The notes under the pieces are model-generated. The model had not been told where the DNA came from. It was given only the letters and a program-made list of their open reading frames with translations, and made no database searches. From assembly GCF_900103445.1 (NCBI RefSeq), contig NZ_FNHS01000001.1, forward strand, positions 434,001-498,000: a stretch of 64,000 nucleotides of DNA, written 5' to 3'. The DNA comes from Methylobacterium phyllostachyos (GTDB lineage Bacteria; Pseudomonadota; Alphaproteobacteria; Rhizobiales; Beijerinckiaceae). Below, piece by piece: positions 1-7,329 of this stretch. Made by a program: the position numbers and the translations under genes. The number at the start of each line of letters is the position of its first letter. The first letter of the stretch is position 1.

Positions 1-415
1 CGAGATGGCGCATGACGAGGACGGTCAGGACGGCGACGGTCATGAAGATGCCGGTCGCGGCCAGCGAGCGGGGCGAGCCGCGGCCGATGCCGCAGACTCC
101 GTGGCCGCTGGTGCAGCCTGAGCCGAGGCGCGCGCCGAACCCGACCAGCAGGCCCGCGAGGATCAGCAGCGGGAATGACGCCTCGACCGTCACCGGCGGA
201 AGGCTGCCTTCCAGGCCGGCATAGGCGAGTGGTGCGAGGACGAGGCCTGCCACGAAGGCCGCCCGCCAAGCGGTCTCACGCGAGGGCGGGGCCAGGATGC
301 CGCCGAGGATGCCGCTGATGCCGGCGATGCGTCCGTTGAGGATGAGCAGCAGCGAGGCGGACCCGCCGATCATCGCTCCGCCGAGAATTGCGCTGACGGG
401 GGTGAAGCCTTCCAT
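1..415 (-). CDS. YeeE/YedE family sulfur-transport permease, C-terminus beyond the window
   Basis: The reading frame opens with ATG at 415 on the minus strand and stays open to base 1, so about 138 residues are visible and the C-terminus is missing. The product is hydrophobic with glycine-rich membrane helices. It carries the motif GARLGSGCTSGHGVCGIGR (about residues 95-113), which is diagnostic of YeeE/YedE proteins, a family linked to thiosulfate or other sulfur-compound uptake and often encoded as two half-size proteins. The gene lies downstream of a DsrE-like gene and behind its own promoter with an inverted repeat at 486-518. Together with the BigR-type regulator at 6409-6732, this suggests control by sulfane sulfur. 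Family assignment is firm; the transported species is inferred. Confidence 0.85.
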   Translation of the reverse strand, partial: MEGFTPVSAILGGAMIGGSASLLLILNGRIAGISGILGGILAPPSRETAWRAAFVAGLVLAPLAYAGLEGSLPPVTVEASFPLLILAGLLVGFGARLGSGCTSGHGVCGIGRGSPRSLAATGIFMTVAVLTVLVMRHL

Positions 416-485
416 CTCAATCTGTCCCGGAGTGCGGTCCGGGGAGCGCCCGGTCCGGCCGCGGGGACCACTGCCCCACGCAAAA

Positions 486-518
486 CATTAGATGACACTC
501 AATTAGCACTTTCTAATG
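486..518 (-). promoter_or_regulatory. Inverted-repeat operator overlapping the YeeE promoter
   Basis: CATTAGA at 486-492 and TCTAATG at 512-518 form a perfect 7-bp inverted repeat with a 19-base AT-rich spacer, in otherwise GC-rich DNA. On the minus strand a sigma70-like pair, TTGTCA (527-522) and TAATTG (505-500) with a 16-base spacer, overlaps it. A repressor bound here would block the promoter of the gene starting at 415. The BigR/SqrR-type ArsR protein encoded about 6 kb away is the obvious candidate, but the link is inferred. Confidence 0.5.
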
Positions 519-621
519 TAATGACAAGTGGAAAGATGGTCCGGCGGACAAGCGCCTCAGAGTCAGGTGCGGCGGCACACGATCAGGTCTTCGCGGTCGA
601 TTGCCGAAGCGGTGTAAGGCC

Positions 622-1089
622 TCAGGGGTGGATGTATGCGAACCCCATGGCCTGCAGGCGCGCCAGTTCGGCGACGCCGCTCGGCACGAGGTCGTCCTCG
701 CCGACGCCGTACAGGGTGGTGCGGTCTATCTTCCGCTCGCGCAGGGTGTTGGCGCAGACCAGGAACCGCACACCCATCCCCTTGAGGGCGTCGATGCGGC
801 CGGCGAGTTCTTTGTCGTTCGCGGCCGACTGGAAGAGGCCGACGCCGTCACCGAGGCTCACCACGCGGATCTCGACATGCGCCTTGCCCACGGCCTCGAC
901 GTGGTTGCGCAGGTTGGCGAGCAGGCGCTTGAAGTAGGCTGCTTCGTCCGGACCGCTTCCGCCATTGTGGTAGACCACCTTCTGGTCGGCGTAGTAGCCG
1001 GCCGGCGCCTCCGAGCCGGCACGAACCGTTCCGATGCCCATCGTCGCGAGGACGACCGCCAGCGCCAGGCTCCTAAAGACCGTCGTCAT
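622..1089 (-). CDS. DsrE-family periplasmic protein
   Basis: 155 residues. A signal peptide occupies about residues 1-24 (cleavage near VRAGS), so the protein is probably exported. The rest has the DsrE/DsrF-like fold signature: GMGVRFLVCANTL with a single conserved cysteine, followed by LVPSGVAELARLQAMGFAYI near the end. Members of this family take part in persulfide transfer and sulfur oxidation. The start at 1089 overlaps the last 17 bases of the L,D-transpeptidase gene, so it is probably the last gene of the operon dsbD, dsbA-like, L,D-transpeptidase, dsrE-like. The sulfur donor and acceptor cannot be told from sequence. Confidence 0.8.
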   Translation of the reverse strand: MTTVFRSLALAVVLATMGIGTVRAGSEAPAGYYADQKVVYHNGGSGPDEAAYFKRLLANLRNHVEAVGKAHVEIRVVSLGDGVGLFQSAANDKELAGRIDALKGMGVRFLVCANTLRERKIDRTTLYGVGEDDLVPSGVAELARLQAMGFAYIHP

Positions 1090-1879
1090 CCGCCACTCCG
1101 TCGTCCGTCAGGGGTTCGGGCGCCTCCGAGGCGCCGCGGGATAGGTCGTCGAGGCGCGCACGGTCGAGGCTGCCGGTCGTCTCCGGCGCCGCCGGCCGCG
1201 CGGCCTGGGCGGTGCCGTGCGACCCAAGCACGACGACCTTCGTGCCCGTAGGTACGCGGCGGTGCAGGTCGATCACGTCCTGGTTGAGCATGCGGATGCA
1301 CCCCGAGGACACCGCCTCGCCGATGCTCCAGGGCTCGGTGGTGCCGTGGATGCGGTAGAGCGTATCCTTGCCGTCCTTGAACAGGTAGAGCGCGCGGGCC
1401 CCGAGGGGATTGCGTGCGCCACCTGGCATCCCGCCGGCCCAGCGCCCGTTCCGCTCCGGGTCACGCCTGAGCATGTCGGGGGTCGGCGTCCAGCGCGGCC
1501 AGGACGCCTTGCGGGCGACAGTCGCCTCCCCGGTGAACTCGAAGCCGGCCTTGCCCACGCCGACCCCGTAGCGCATGGCCTTGCCGCCCTCCATGACGAG
1601 GTAGAGGAAGCGCCGATAGGGGTCGATCACCAGGGTGCCGGGCGGCTGTCGGGTCGGATAGTCCACGACCTGGCGGACGTTGCGGGCCCTGAGGTCGCGC
1701 GGCTCGACCGCATCGACCGGGAACGGCTCGTCCGTGATGGCCGCGTAGCGGCGGACGGCATCGGACGGGAGGCGCGCCCCCGCCCCGGCGACCGGGCCGG
1801 GGGCGCCCATCGAGGCCGAGCAGGCTCCGACCCCCGCGGCGAGCGCGAGGAGCGCCGTTAGGCGCATCACCCGCCGCAT
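1073..1879 (-). CDS. L,D-transpeptidase (YkuD) lipoprotein
   Basis: 268 residues. The N-terminus (MRRVMRLTALLALAAGVGAC) is a lipoprotein signal with the lipobox cysteine at about residue 20, so the protein should be anchored to the outer membrane. The central YkuD domain contains HGTTEPWSIG and the catalytic SSGCIRM motif. These enzymes make 3-3 cross-links in peptidoglycan or attach proteins to it. The catalytic cysteine must be kept reduced, which may explain why the gene sits with dsbA and dsbD. The ATG at 1879 shares one base with the TGA of the dsbA-like gene (TGATG), so the two are translationally coupled; the frame stays open upstream, but that part overlaps the dsbA-like coding sequence. 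The C-terminal 50 residues are acidic and low in complexity. Confidence 0.85.
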   Translation of the reverse strand: MRRVMRLTALLALAAGVGACSASMGAPGPVAGAGARLPSDAVRRYAAITDEPFPVDAVEPRDLRARNVRQVVDYPTRQPPGTLVIDPYRRFLYLVMEGGKAMRYGVGVGKAGFEFTGEATVARKASWPRWTPTPDMLRRDPERNGRWAGGMPGGARNPLGARALYLFKDGKDTLYRIHGTTEPWSIGEAVSSGCIRMLNQDVIDLHRRVPTGTKVVVLGSHGTAQAARPAAPETTGSLDRARLDDLSRGASEAPEPLTDDGVADDDGL

Positions 1880-2508
1880 CACGAGCGGCCCTTGGCGCGT
1901 GCCTGGGCCACCGCCTGCTTGAAGCCGTCGTAGTCGAGGGCGGCCGCGACCTTGAGCGGGCCGATCAGGAAGACCGGCGTCCCCTGCAGGCCGAGGGCGT
2001 CCGCCTGGTCGAGGTTGCGCTGGAGCAGGGCGGCGATCTCGCCCTGGTGGGACGACCGGTCCGCCTCCAGCCGGGCCATGTCGACGCCCGAGGCGGAGAC
2101 CGCCTCCAGCATCCGCTCCTTCGGGATCTTGCGGCCGGGGATGCCCATCAGCGCGCGATGCACGTCGTCGTAGCGGCCCTGGTACCGCGCCGCGAGGGCG
2201 AGCTGGGCGCCGTAGACGGAGGCGTCGCCGAGAATCGGCCAATCCTTGTGGACGAGGCGGATGCGCCCGTCCGACTTCACCAGCCGGAGAAGGTCGGGCT
2301 CGGCCTTCTTGCAGAAGGGGCAGTTGTAATCGAGGAAGGCGACGATGGTCAGGTCGCCCTTCGGGTTGCCCGAGACCGGCGCCTCCGGGTCATTGAGGAT
2401 GGCGTTCGGGTCGATGCCCTGGGCGAAGGCCTCTTCCGTGTGCGGCGATAGCAGGGCGGGCGCGAGGGCGACGGCGGGGATTAGGGCGAGCAGGGTCCGG
2501 CGGTGCAT
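1879..2508 (-). CDS. DsbA-family thiol:disulfide oxidoreductase
   Basis: 209 residues with a signal peptide (about residues 1-30, ending near AFAQG). The thioredoxin-fold domain follows: the active-site motif CPFC is at residues 63-66 in FLDYNCPFCKKAEPD, a helical insertion follows, and the cis-proline loop is GLQGTPVFLIG. It resembles the BdbD/ScsC-like DsbA branch (DSBA-like thioredoxin domain). It acts in the periplasm to oxidise or isomerise cysteines and is presumably the partner of the DsbD encoded 39 bases upstream, which would keep it reduced. That pairing would make it a reductase or isomerase for the L,D-transpeptidase or DsrE-like protein rather than a general oxidase. Confidence 0.88.
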   Translation of the reverse strand: MHRRTLLALIPAVALAPALLSPHTEEAFAQGIDPNAILNDPEAPVSGNPKGDLTIVAFLDYNCPFCKKAEPDLLRLVKSDGRIRLVHKDWPILGDASVYGAQLALAARYQGRYDDVHRALMGIPGRKIPKERMLEAVSASGVDMARLEADRSSHQGEIAALLQRNLDQADALGLQGTPVFLIGPLKVAAALDYDGFKQAVAQARAKGRS

Positions 2509-2547
2509 GACGGTCTCCGTGGGTATGGGTGGCTCGGAAGAGGCAGT

Positions 2548-4329
2548 TCAGGCTCCGACGAGGGCGAGGCGGCGCTTCAGGTCCTCGACCGTGAGTTCGC
2601 CCTCGGTGCGGGCCTCCCGGACCTCGCCGCCGTCGGGACGCATCAGGATGAGGGTCGGCGGGCCGACCACCTCGAAGCGACGCATCAGGGCGCGGGTGGC
2701 GTCGTCGTCACGGGTGACGTCGGCCCGGATGACCGAGACGGCCTTGAGCCTCTCCCGGATGCCGGCGTCCGCCAGGACCGTCCGCTCGTTCGTCTTGCAG
2801 ACGGTGCACCAGTCGGCGGCGAACTCGACAAGCACCGGCTTGCCCTCAGCTCGGGCCGCCAGGAGGGCCGCCTCGAAGGCGGTGAGCGTGGAGACCGTCC
2901 GCGCCTCGGCGATGTGGCCCGGATGCGACGGGGCGAGGCCGGCAAGCGGCCGCAGCGGGTCGTCCGCGCCCGTGGCAGCCCCGAGGAGGAGGAGGCCGCC
3001 ATAGGCGACGGCGACCAGGCCCGCCGCGCGACCGGCGGGTGACGGGCGACCGTTCGTGGTCAGCACCGCGAGCGCCATGCCGGTGCCGATGGCGAGCGCC
3101 GCCCAAATCAGGAGGGACAACACGTCCGGCAGCAGGCGTGTCACGAGCGAGGCCGCGAGAGCCAGGAACACGAGGCCGAATACTTGCTTCGCCCGCACCA
3201 GCCAGGGGCCGGACCGGGGCAGGATGCCGGCGCCGAACGCGCCTACGAGCACCAGCGGCGCACCCATCCCGAGGCCGAGGGCGAAGAGGGCCAGCGCCCC
3301 GCGCAGGACATCCCCCGTCTGGGCGACGTAGAGCAGGGCGGCGGCAAGGGGCGGCGTCACGCAGGGCCCGACGACGAGGGCCGAGCTGAAGCCGAGGAAC
3401 GCGGCCCCGGCGACCGACCCACCTTCCGCCGCCGGGGCGCCGGAGCGGTCCCGCCACCAGCGCGGTGCCTGCAGGTCGAAGAGGCCGAACATCGACACGG
3501 CGAGCGCGACGAAGGCGGTGGCCATCAGGCCGAGGGCGAGCGGGGTCTGGAGGGCGACCTGCAGGTTGCGGCCGAGCCACGCCGCCGCGACGCCGAGGCT
3601 GGCATAGGCCGCCGCCATGGCGAGGACGTAGCTTCCCGAAAGCGCCAGGCCCCGCCCCGGCGTGAGGTCCCGACCCGAGCGGACGATCATGCCCGACAGG
3701 ATCGGCACCATCGGCAGCACGCAGGGGGTAAACGCCAGCAGGAGGCCGAGCCCGAACATGCCTGCCAGGACGCCGACGATGTTGCCGACGAGGAGGGCGG
3801 CCGGCCCGGCGGGGAAGACGTCCTGGCGGGGGGCGACGGCGACCGTCGCGTCTGCCGGCTCGGCGGCGGAGGCGGCTCCGCCGGCCGGTGATGCGCCGGC
3901 GCTCGCCAGGGAGGCGAGGTCGAGTCGCTTCGTGACCGGGGGGTAGCAGATGCCCCGCTCGGCGCAGCCCTGGTAGGTCACCCGGACCTCCCGCAGGCTG
4001 GCCAGCGCCGCGCCGGGCACGATGGCCTCCAAGGAGTCGTGGTAGACCTCGGTCGGCCCGAAGTTCGGGTCGTCCTTGGTCTGCGCGGGCGGCGTGCTGA
4101 CGGGAAGCTCCGCGCCGGCACCGGCCTCGGCGCGGATCCTGTCCCGGTAGAGGTAGGTGCCGGGCGCGATGGTCCAGCGCAGGTGGAGCGAGAGGTTCGC
4201 GTCGCGGGTCGCGACGAGGGTGAAAGGCGTCTGCCGCGCGGGGGCGTCCTGGGACCATCCCGGCGACCAGGGCGCGGCGCCAGCCCAGACCAGGGCGGCG
4301 ATGATGAGGTGGACGAGGGGTGTCGGCAT
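2548..4329 (-). CDS. dsbD: Thiol:disulfide interchange protein DsbD
   Basis: 593 residues, the usual DsbD length, with all three domains. After a signal peptide, the N-terminal immunoglobulin-like domain carries the cysteine pair C122 and C128 (GCAERGICYPP). The transmembrane core has FTPCVLPMVPILSG and VVGPCVTPPLAAALLY, whose cysteines shuttle electrons across the membrane. The C-terminal thioredoxin domain has WCTVCKTNE. The protein moves reducing power from cytoplasmic thioredoxin to periplasmic partners, here most likely the DsbA-like protein encoded next. It is the first gene of a minus-strand operon and is divergent from a response regulator gene. The 98-base gap contains a CTTAAG direct repeat, so the operon may belong to that regulator's regulon. 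Confidence 0.93.
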   Translation of the reverse strand: MPTPLVHLIIAALVWAGAAPWSPGWSQDAPARQTPFTLVATRDANLSLHLRWTIAPGTYLYRDRIRAEAGAGAELPVSTPPAQTKDDPNFGPTEVYHDSLEAIVPGAALASLREVRVTYQGCAERGICYPPVTKRLDLASLASAGASPAGGAASAAEPADATVAVAPRQDVFPAGPAALLVGNIVGVLAGMFGLGLLLAFTPCVLPMVPILSGMIVRSGRDLTPGRGLALSGSYVLAMAAAYASLGVAAAWLGRNLQVALQTPLALGLMATAFVALAVSMFGLFDLQAPRWWRDRSGAPAAEGGSVAGAAFLGFSSALVVGPCVTPPLAAALLYVAQTGDVLRGALALFALGLGMGAPLVLVGAFGAGILPRSGPWLVRAKQVFGLVFLALAASLVTRLLPDVLSLLIWAALAIGTGMALAVLTTNGRPSPAGRAAGLVAVAYGGLLLLGAATGADDPLRPLAGLAPSHPGHIAEARTVSTLTAFEAALLAARAEGKPVLVEFAADWCTVCKTNERTVLADAGIRERLKAVSVIRADVTRDDDATRALMRRFEVVGPPTLILMRPDGGEVREARTEGELTVEDLKRRLALVGA

Positions 4330-4369
4330 GGGCGGGGTCCGGATCGGCCCGCCGCGGGTCCGAAACGCA

Positions 4370-4391
4370 GCTTAAGCCAGGCTTAAGCCAG
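4370..4391. promoter_or_regulatory. Tandem 11-bp direct repeat, PmrA/QseB-type response-regulator box
   Basis: The 11-mer GCTTAAGCCAG occurs twice back to back, at 4370-4380 and 4381-4391, giving CTTAAG-N5-CTTAAG. This matches the published PmrA/BasR/QseB consensus (YTTAAK-N5-YTTAAK). One-turn spacing is what two OmpR-type DNA-binding domains need. It lies between dsbD (start 4329) and the response regulator gene (start 4428), so it can serve either or both. Confidence 0.65.
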
Positions 4392-4427
4392 GCCCGCAGG
4401 ATGAGGGACGGTCAGGGGGAGACACGC

Positions 4428-5090
4428 ATGCGCATCCTCGTCGTCGAGGACGATCCCATCCTCTCGGACGGGCTCAGGGCGGGGCTCGGCCTCGGCGGGG
4501 CGACGGTCGATTGCGTCGGGACCTGCGCCGATGCCGAGGCGGCGCTGGCCACGAGCGCGTTCTCGGCCATCGTGCTCGACCTGATGCTGCCCGACGGCTC
4601 CGGCCTCGACGTGCTGCGCGGCCTGCGCCGCCGGAAGGACCGCACGCCCGTCGTCCTGCTCACCGCCCTCGACGCGGTGGCCGACCGGATCGCCGGCCTC
4701 GACGGCGGCGCCGACGACTACCTCGGCAAGCCCTTCGACCTCGACGAACTCTCGGCCCGCATCCGCGCGGTGGTCCGGCGCGCCTCGGGGCGGGCCGCCG
4801 CGCTCCTAGAGCACGGCGGCATCCGGCTCGATCCCGGGAGCCTCTCTGTGACGGTCGACGACGTGCCGGTCGGCCTGTCCCGGCGCGAGGTCATGGTGCT
4901 GGCGGCGCTGATGGAACGCCCGGACGTGCTCCGTTCCAAGGCCGAGCTGGAGGAGCGCCTCTACGGTTGGCAGGAGGAGGTCGAGAGCAATGCCGTCGAG
5001 GTCCACGTGCACAACCTGCGCGCCAAGATCGGCAAGCACGCCATCGAGACGGTGCGCGGCCTCGGCTACCGGATGAGGGCGCCGGCATGA
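4428..5090 (+). CDS. OmpR/QseB-family response regulator
   Basis: 220 residues. The receiver domain has the acidic pair in VVEDDP, phosphoacceptor D51 in IVLDLMLPDGSGL, and the conserved lysine in YLGKPFD. A winged-helix DNA-binding domain follows, ending EVHVHNLRAKIGKHAIETVRGLGYRM. The ATG at 4428 was chosen because GGGGGAGA lies just upstream and the protein then begins at the receiver strand (MRILVVEDD). An upstream in-frame ATG at 4401 is less likely. The stop overlaps the kinase start (ATGA at 5087-5090). The CTTAAG direct repeat 37 bases upstream suggests autoregulation. The sensed signal is unknown; the dsb/sulfur neighbourhood hints at periplasmic redox or metal stress. Confidence 0.92.
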   Translation: MRILVVEDDPILSDGLRAGLGLGGATVDCVGTCADAEAALATSAFSAIVLDLMLPDGSGLDVLRGLRRRKDRTPVVLLTALDAVADRIAGLDGGADDYLGKPFDLDELSARIRAVVRRASGRAAALLEHGGIRLDPGSLSVTVDDVPVGLSRREVMVLAALMERPDVLRSKAELEERLYGWQEEVESNAVEVHVHNLRAKIGKHAIETVRGLGYRMRAPA

Positions 5091-6403
5091 CATCCCTGCG
5101 TGTCAGGCTCTTCGCGATCCTGCTCCTCGCGACTGGGCTGATCTGGCTCAGCGCGGTCGCCTGGATCTACCTCGGCTCGAAGCGCGAGGTGGAGCAGGTG
5201 CTGGACACCCGCCTGCAGGAGGCCGCGCGCATGGTCGGCTCCCTGGTGGGCGCGGTCGGCGGGACGACCCCCGCCGGGACGCCGGCTACCATCCCGGCGC
5301 CGACGGCTTACGAGCGGCAGCTGTCCTGCCAGATCTGGTCCCTGGACGGGCGCATGGTCGCGCGGTCGAGCGGGGCCCCGGAGCGGCGCCTGACCGACGC
5401 GCCGGCCGGCTTCTCCGAGCGCGAGGTCGACGGCGAGACGTGGCGGGTGTTCACCGTCGAGGACACCGAGAAGGGCCTGCGCGTCATGGTCGGCGACCGC
5501 CTGGGCCTGCGCGAGCGCCTCGTCACCGATCTCATCATGGGCCTCGTCACCCCCGCGCTGCTCGTCGTCCCGTTCCTCGGGATGCTGATCTGGGCAAGCC
5601 TGGGTCGGGGACTGCGCCCCTTGCGCCTGATGGCACGCGACCTCGCGGGCCGCGACGCCGACGACATGAGCGCCATCGACGCCGGCCGGGCACCCGCCGA
5701 GGTCCGGCCGTTGGCCGACGCCCTCAACGGGCTGTTCCTCAAGGTCGAGGCGGCCCGTCGGCATGAGCGGGAGGTGACGGCCTTCGCGGCGCACGAGCTG
5801 CGCACGCCATTGGCCGGACTGAAGACCCAGGCCCAGGTCGCCATGGCCACCACCGACCCGGACGTGGCGAGGGCGGCGCTGCGCCAGATCCTGGCGGCCG
5901 TGGACCGCACTACCCGCCTCGTCCGGCAATTGCTCGACGCGGCCCGGCTCGACGCCGCCGGGGAGGCGCCGGCCCTGGCGGAGGTCGACGTGGGCGCGCT
6001 GGTGGCCGAGACCATCGACGGGATGCGGGTGCCGCCGGGGGTTCGCACCCTGATCGACCCGGGGCTGCGCGGCTACACCCTGCGGGCCGATCCCGAGAGC
6101 CTGCGCCTGGCAGTCCGCAACCTGCACGAGAACGCCGTGCAGCACATGGAAGCCGGCACGGTGGAATGGCTCGCGCGTCCCGGTGGAGAGGGTATCCTCG
6201 TGCGCGACGAGGGGCCGGGGATTCCCGCCGAGGAACTGCCCCATGTGACCACGAGGTTCTTCCGCGGGCGCCACAAGAGCGCGACCGGGAGCGGTCTCGG
6301 CCTCGCCATCGCCGAGATCGCGTCCCGGAGGAGCGGATTGAGCCTGCGGCTGCGCAATCGGCCGGACCGCCCGGGGCTTGAGGCGGAGATCGTCCGCGCC
6401 TGA
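5087..6403 (+). CDS. QseC-like sensor histidine kinase
   Basis: 438 residues. One membrane helix (about 8-30), a periplasmic sensor loop of roughly 110 residues rich in threonine and alanine, and a second helix (about 150-172) precede a HAMP-like linker. The dimerisation helix carries H236 in FAAHELRTPL. The catalytic ATPase domain has the N box (NLHENAVQH), G1 (DEGPGIP) and G2 (GSGLGLAIA). The architecture matches QseC/TctE-type kinases. The start ATG overlaps the regulator's stop codon, so the two proteins are co-translated. The periplasmic loop has one visible cysteine (C81), which could matter for redox sensing, but that is speculation. Confidence 0.9.
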   Translation: MTSLRVRLFAILLLATGLIWLSAVAWIYLGSKREVEQVLDTRLQEAARMVGSLVGAVGGTTPAGTPATIPAPTAYERQLSCQIWSLDGRMVARSSGAPERRLTDAPAGFSEREVDGETWRVFTVEDTEKGLRVMVGDRLGLRERLVTDLIMGLVTPALLVVPFLGMLIWASLGRGLRPLRLMARDLAGRDADDMSAIDAGRAPAEVRPLADALNGLFLKVEAARRHEREVTAFAAHELRTPLAGLKTQAQVAMATTDPDVARAALRQILAAVDRTTRLVRQLLDAARLDAAGEAPALAEVDVGALVAETIDGMRVPPGVRTLIDPGLRGYTLRADPESLRLAVRNLHENAVQHMEAGTVEWLARPGGEGILVRDEGPGIPAEELPHVTTRFFRGRHKSATGSGLGLAIAEIASRRSGLSLRLRNRPDRPGLEAEIVRA

Positions 6404-6408
6404 TCCTG

Positions 6409-6732
6409 TCAGCCGAGTTCCGGGCAGAAGATGTCTTTGAGCGTCGCCAGCACGCGGGCGGCGCGGGGGTCCTCAAGCCGGTAATAGAGCGTCTGACTCT
6501 CGCGACGATAGGCGACGAGCCCGTCCTCGCGGAGCTTGGCGAGATGCTGGGACAGGGCCGATTGGCTTAGCTCCACCGCCTCGGCGAGGCTCGTCACGTC
6601 CATCTCACCGCGGGCGACGAGCAGGCACAGGATCATCAGGCGCTTCTCGTTGGCGAGGAGGCGGAGCAGACGTGCCGCGTCGCCGGCCTTGTCCTGAAGG
6701 CGCAGTAGTTCGTTCGGCGTGATGGCGTCCAT
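6409..6732 (-). CDS. bigR: BigR/SqrR-type ArsR-family repressor
   Basis: 107 residues with the ArsR winged-helix fold; the recognition helix is in VELSQSALSQHLAKLR. Two cysteines, C36 (RLMILCLLV) and C103 (IFCPELG), are 67 residues apart. This nearly matches the pair that forms a di- or tetrasulfide bridge in BigR and SqrR, repressors that sense sulfane sulfur and release DNA on persulfidation. No metal-site motif of the ELCVCDL type is seen. Targets probably include the YeeE gene near position 415 and perhaps its own promoter. A TATATT element and the palindrome TTAGCTAA lie about 35-50 bases upstream of its start. The gene is convergent with the sensor kinase, with a 5-base gap. Confidence 0.82.
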   Translation of the reverse strand: MDAITPNELLRLQDKAGDAARLLRLLANEKRLMILCLLVARGEMDVTSLAEAVELSQSALSQHLAKLREDGLVAYRRESQTLYYRLEDPRAARVLATLKDIFCPELG

Positions 6733-7329
6733 CGGCCCCGCCCCAGAAACGGTCGTCCCAGCTTTTTTAGCTAACCCTAATATAGCTTATGCGCCCCGTA
6801 TCACCAGATCGGCACTTGCCGGTGAGATTACCCGTCCGACTAGGGTCTCGAAGTGCGATGAAAGTCCTCCCCTGGGCATAGCGAAGCCCTTCCTCGTATG
6901 CTGCCGAAGAGCGGCCTTTCGAGACCATGGATTGGGCTCCTAGGGCAGCCACGAGGGGGCGTACTAACCGTGATGCACGCATCGCATCTGTTGAAGCAAA
7001 GCTCCACACCCTGGCAGATTGCCCTATTCACAAGCATGTTTCCCTAGATGCGCTTTTGTCGCACCCGGCTGGAGGGCACCTGAGGGCTGATCTCTTTGGA
7101 TCGGACGGCCTGAATGATGCCGAGGGCGCCTTTTTAAAGTGAGAGGCCCTGGCGGGCCTCCCTGGTACCGTCTGGCTGGGTGATTTCCTCTCGCGCCAGG
7201 ATCGAAGAAAGCGTTCTTTGTGGCGCGCTAAGCGCCTCTGGATATTAGCGAAAGCGCGGCGGACGATAGGGGTTCGCCGCGTCTTCGGGTCAGAGGTGCC
7301 CCGGGGCAGCGGTCCACCGCGAGAGCCCC
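6733..7329. other. Intergenic region between the repressor and the phage-like block
   Basis: About 600 bases with no convincing gene. The left end holds the AT-rich promoter of the repressor gene: TTAGCTAA at 6767-6774 and a possible minus-strand -10 TATATT at 6784-6779. A short hairpin, GAGGCCC-TGGC-GGGCCTC, lies at 7142-7159. Small open frames here lack ribosome binding sites and recognisable domains. This is probably where the chromosomal-type sulfur block ends and mobile DNA begins, but no attachment site can be recognised. Confidence 0.4.

Noticed and set aside
1217..1861. Plus-strand open frame opposite the L,D-transpeptidase gene
   Set aside because: Shadow frame; the minus strand carries the catalytic SGCIRM motif and a lipoprotein signal.
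6927..7142. Open frame of 71 residues upstream of the polymerase-like gene
   Set aside because: No ribosome site, no recognisable domain, and composition typical of chance frames in this GC content.
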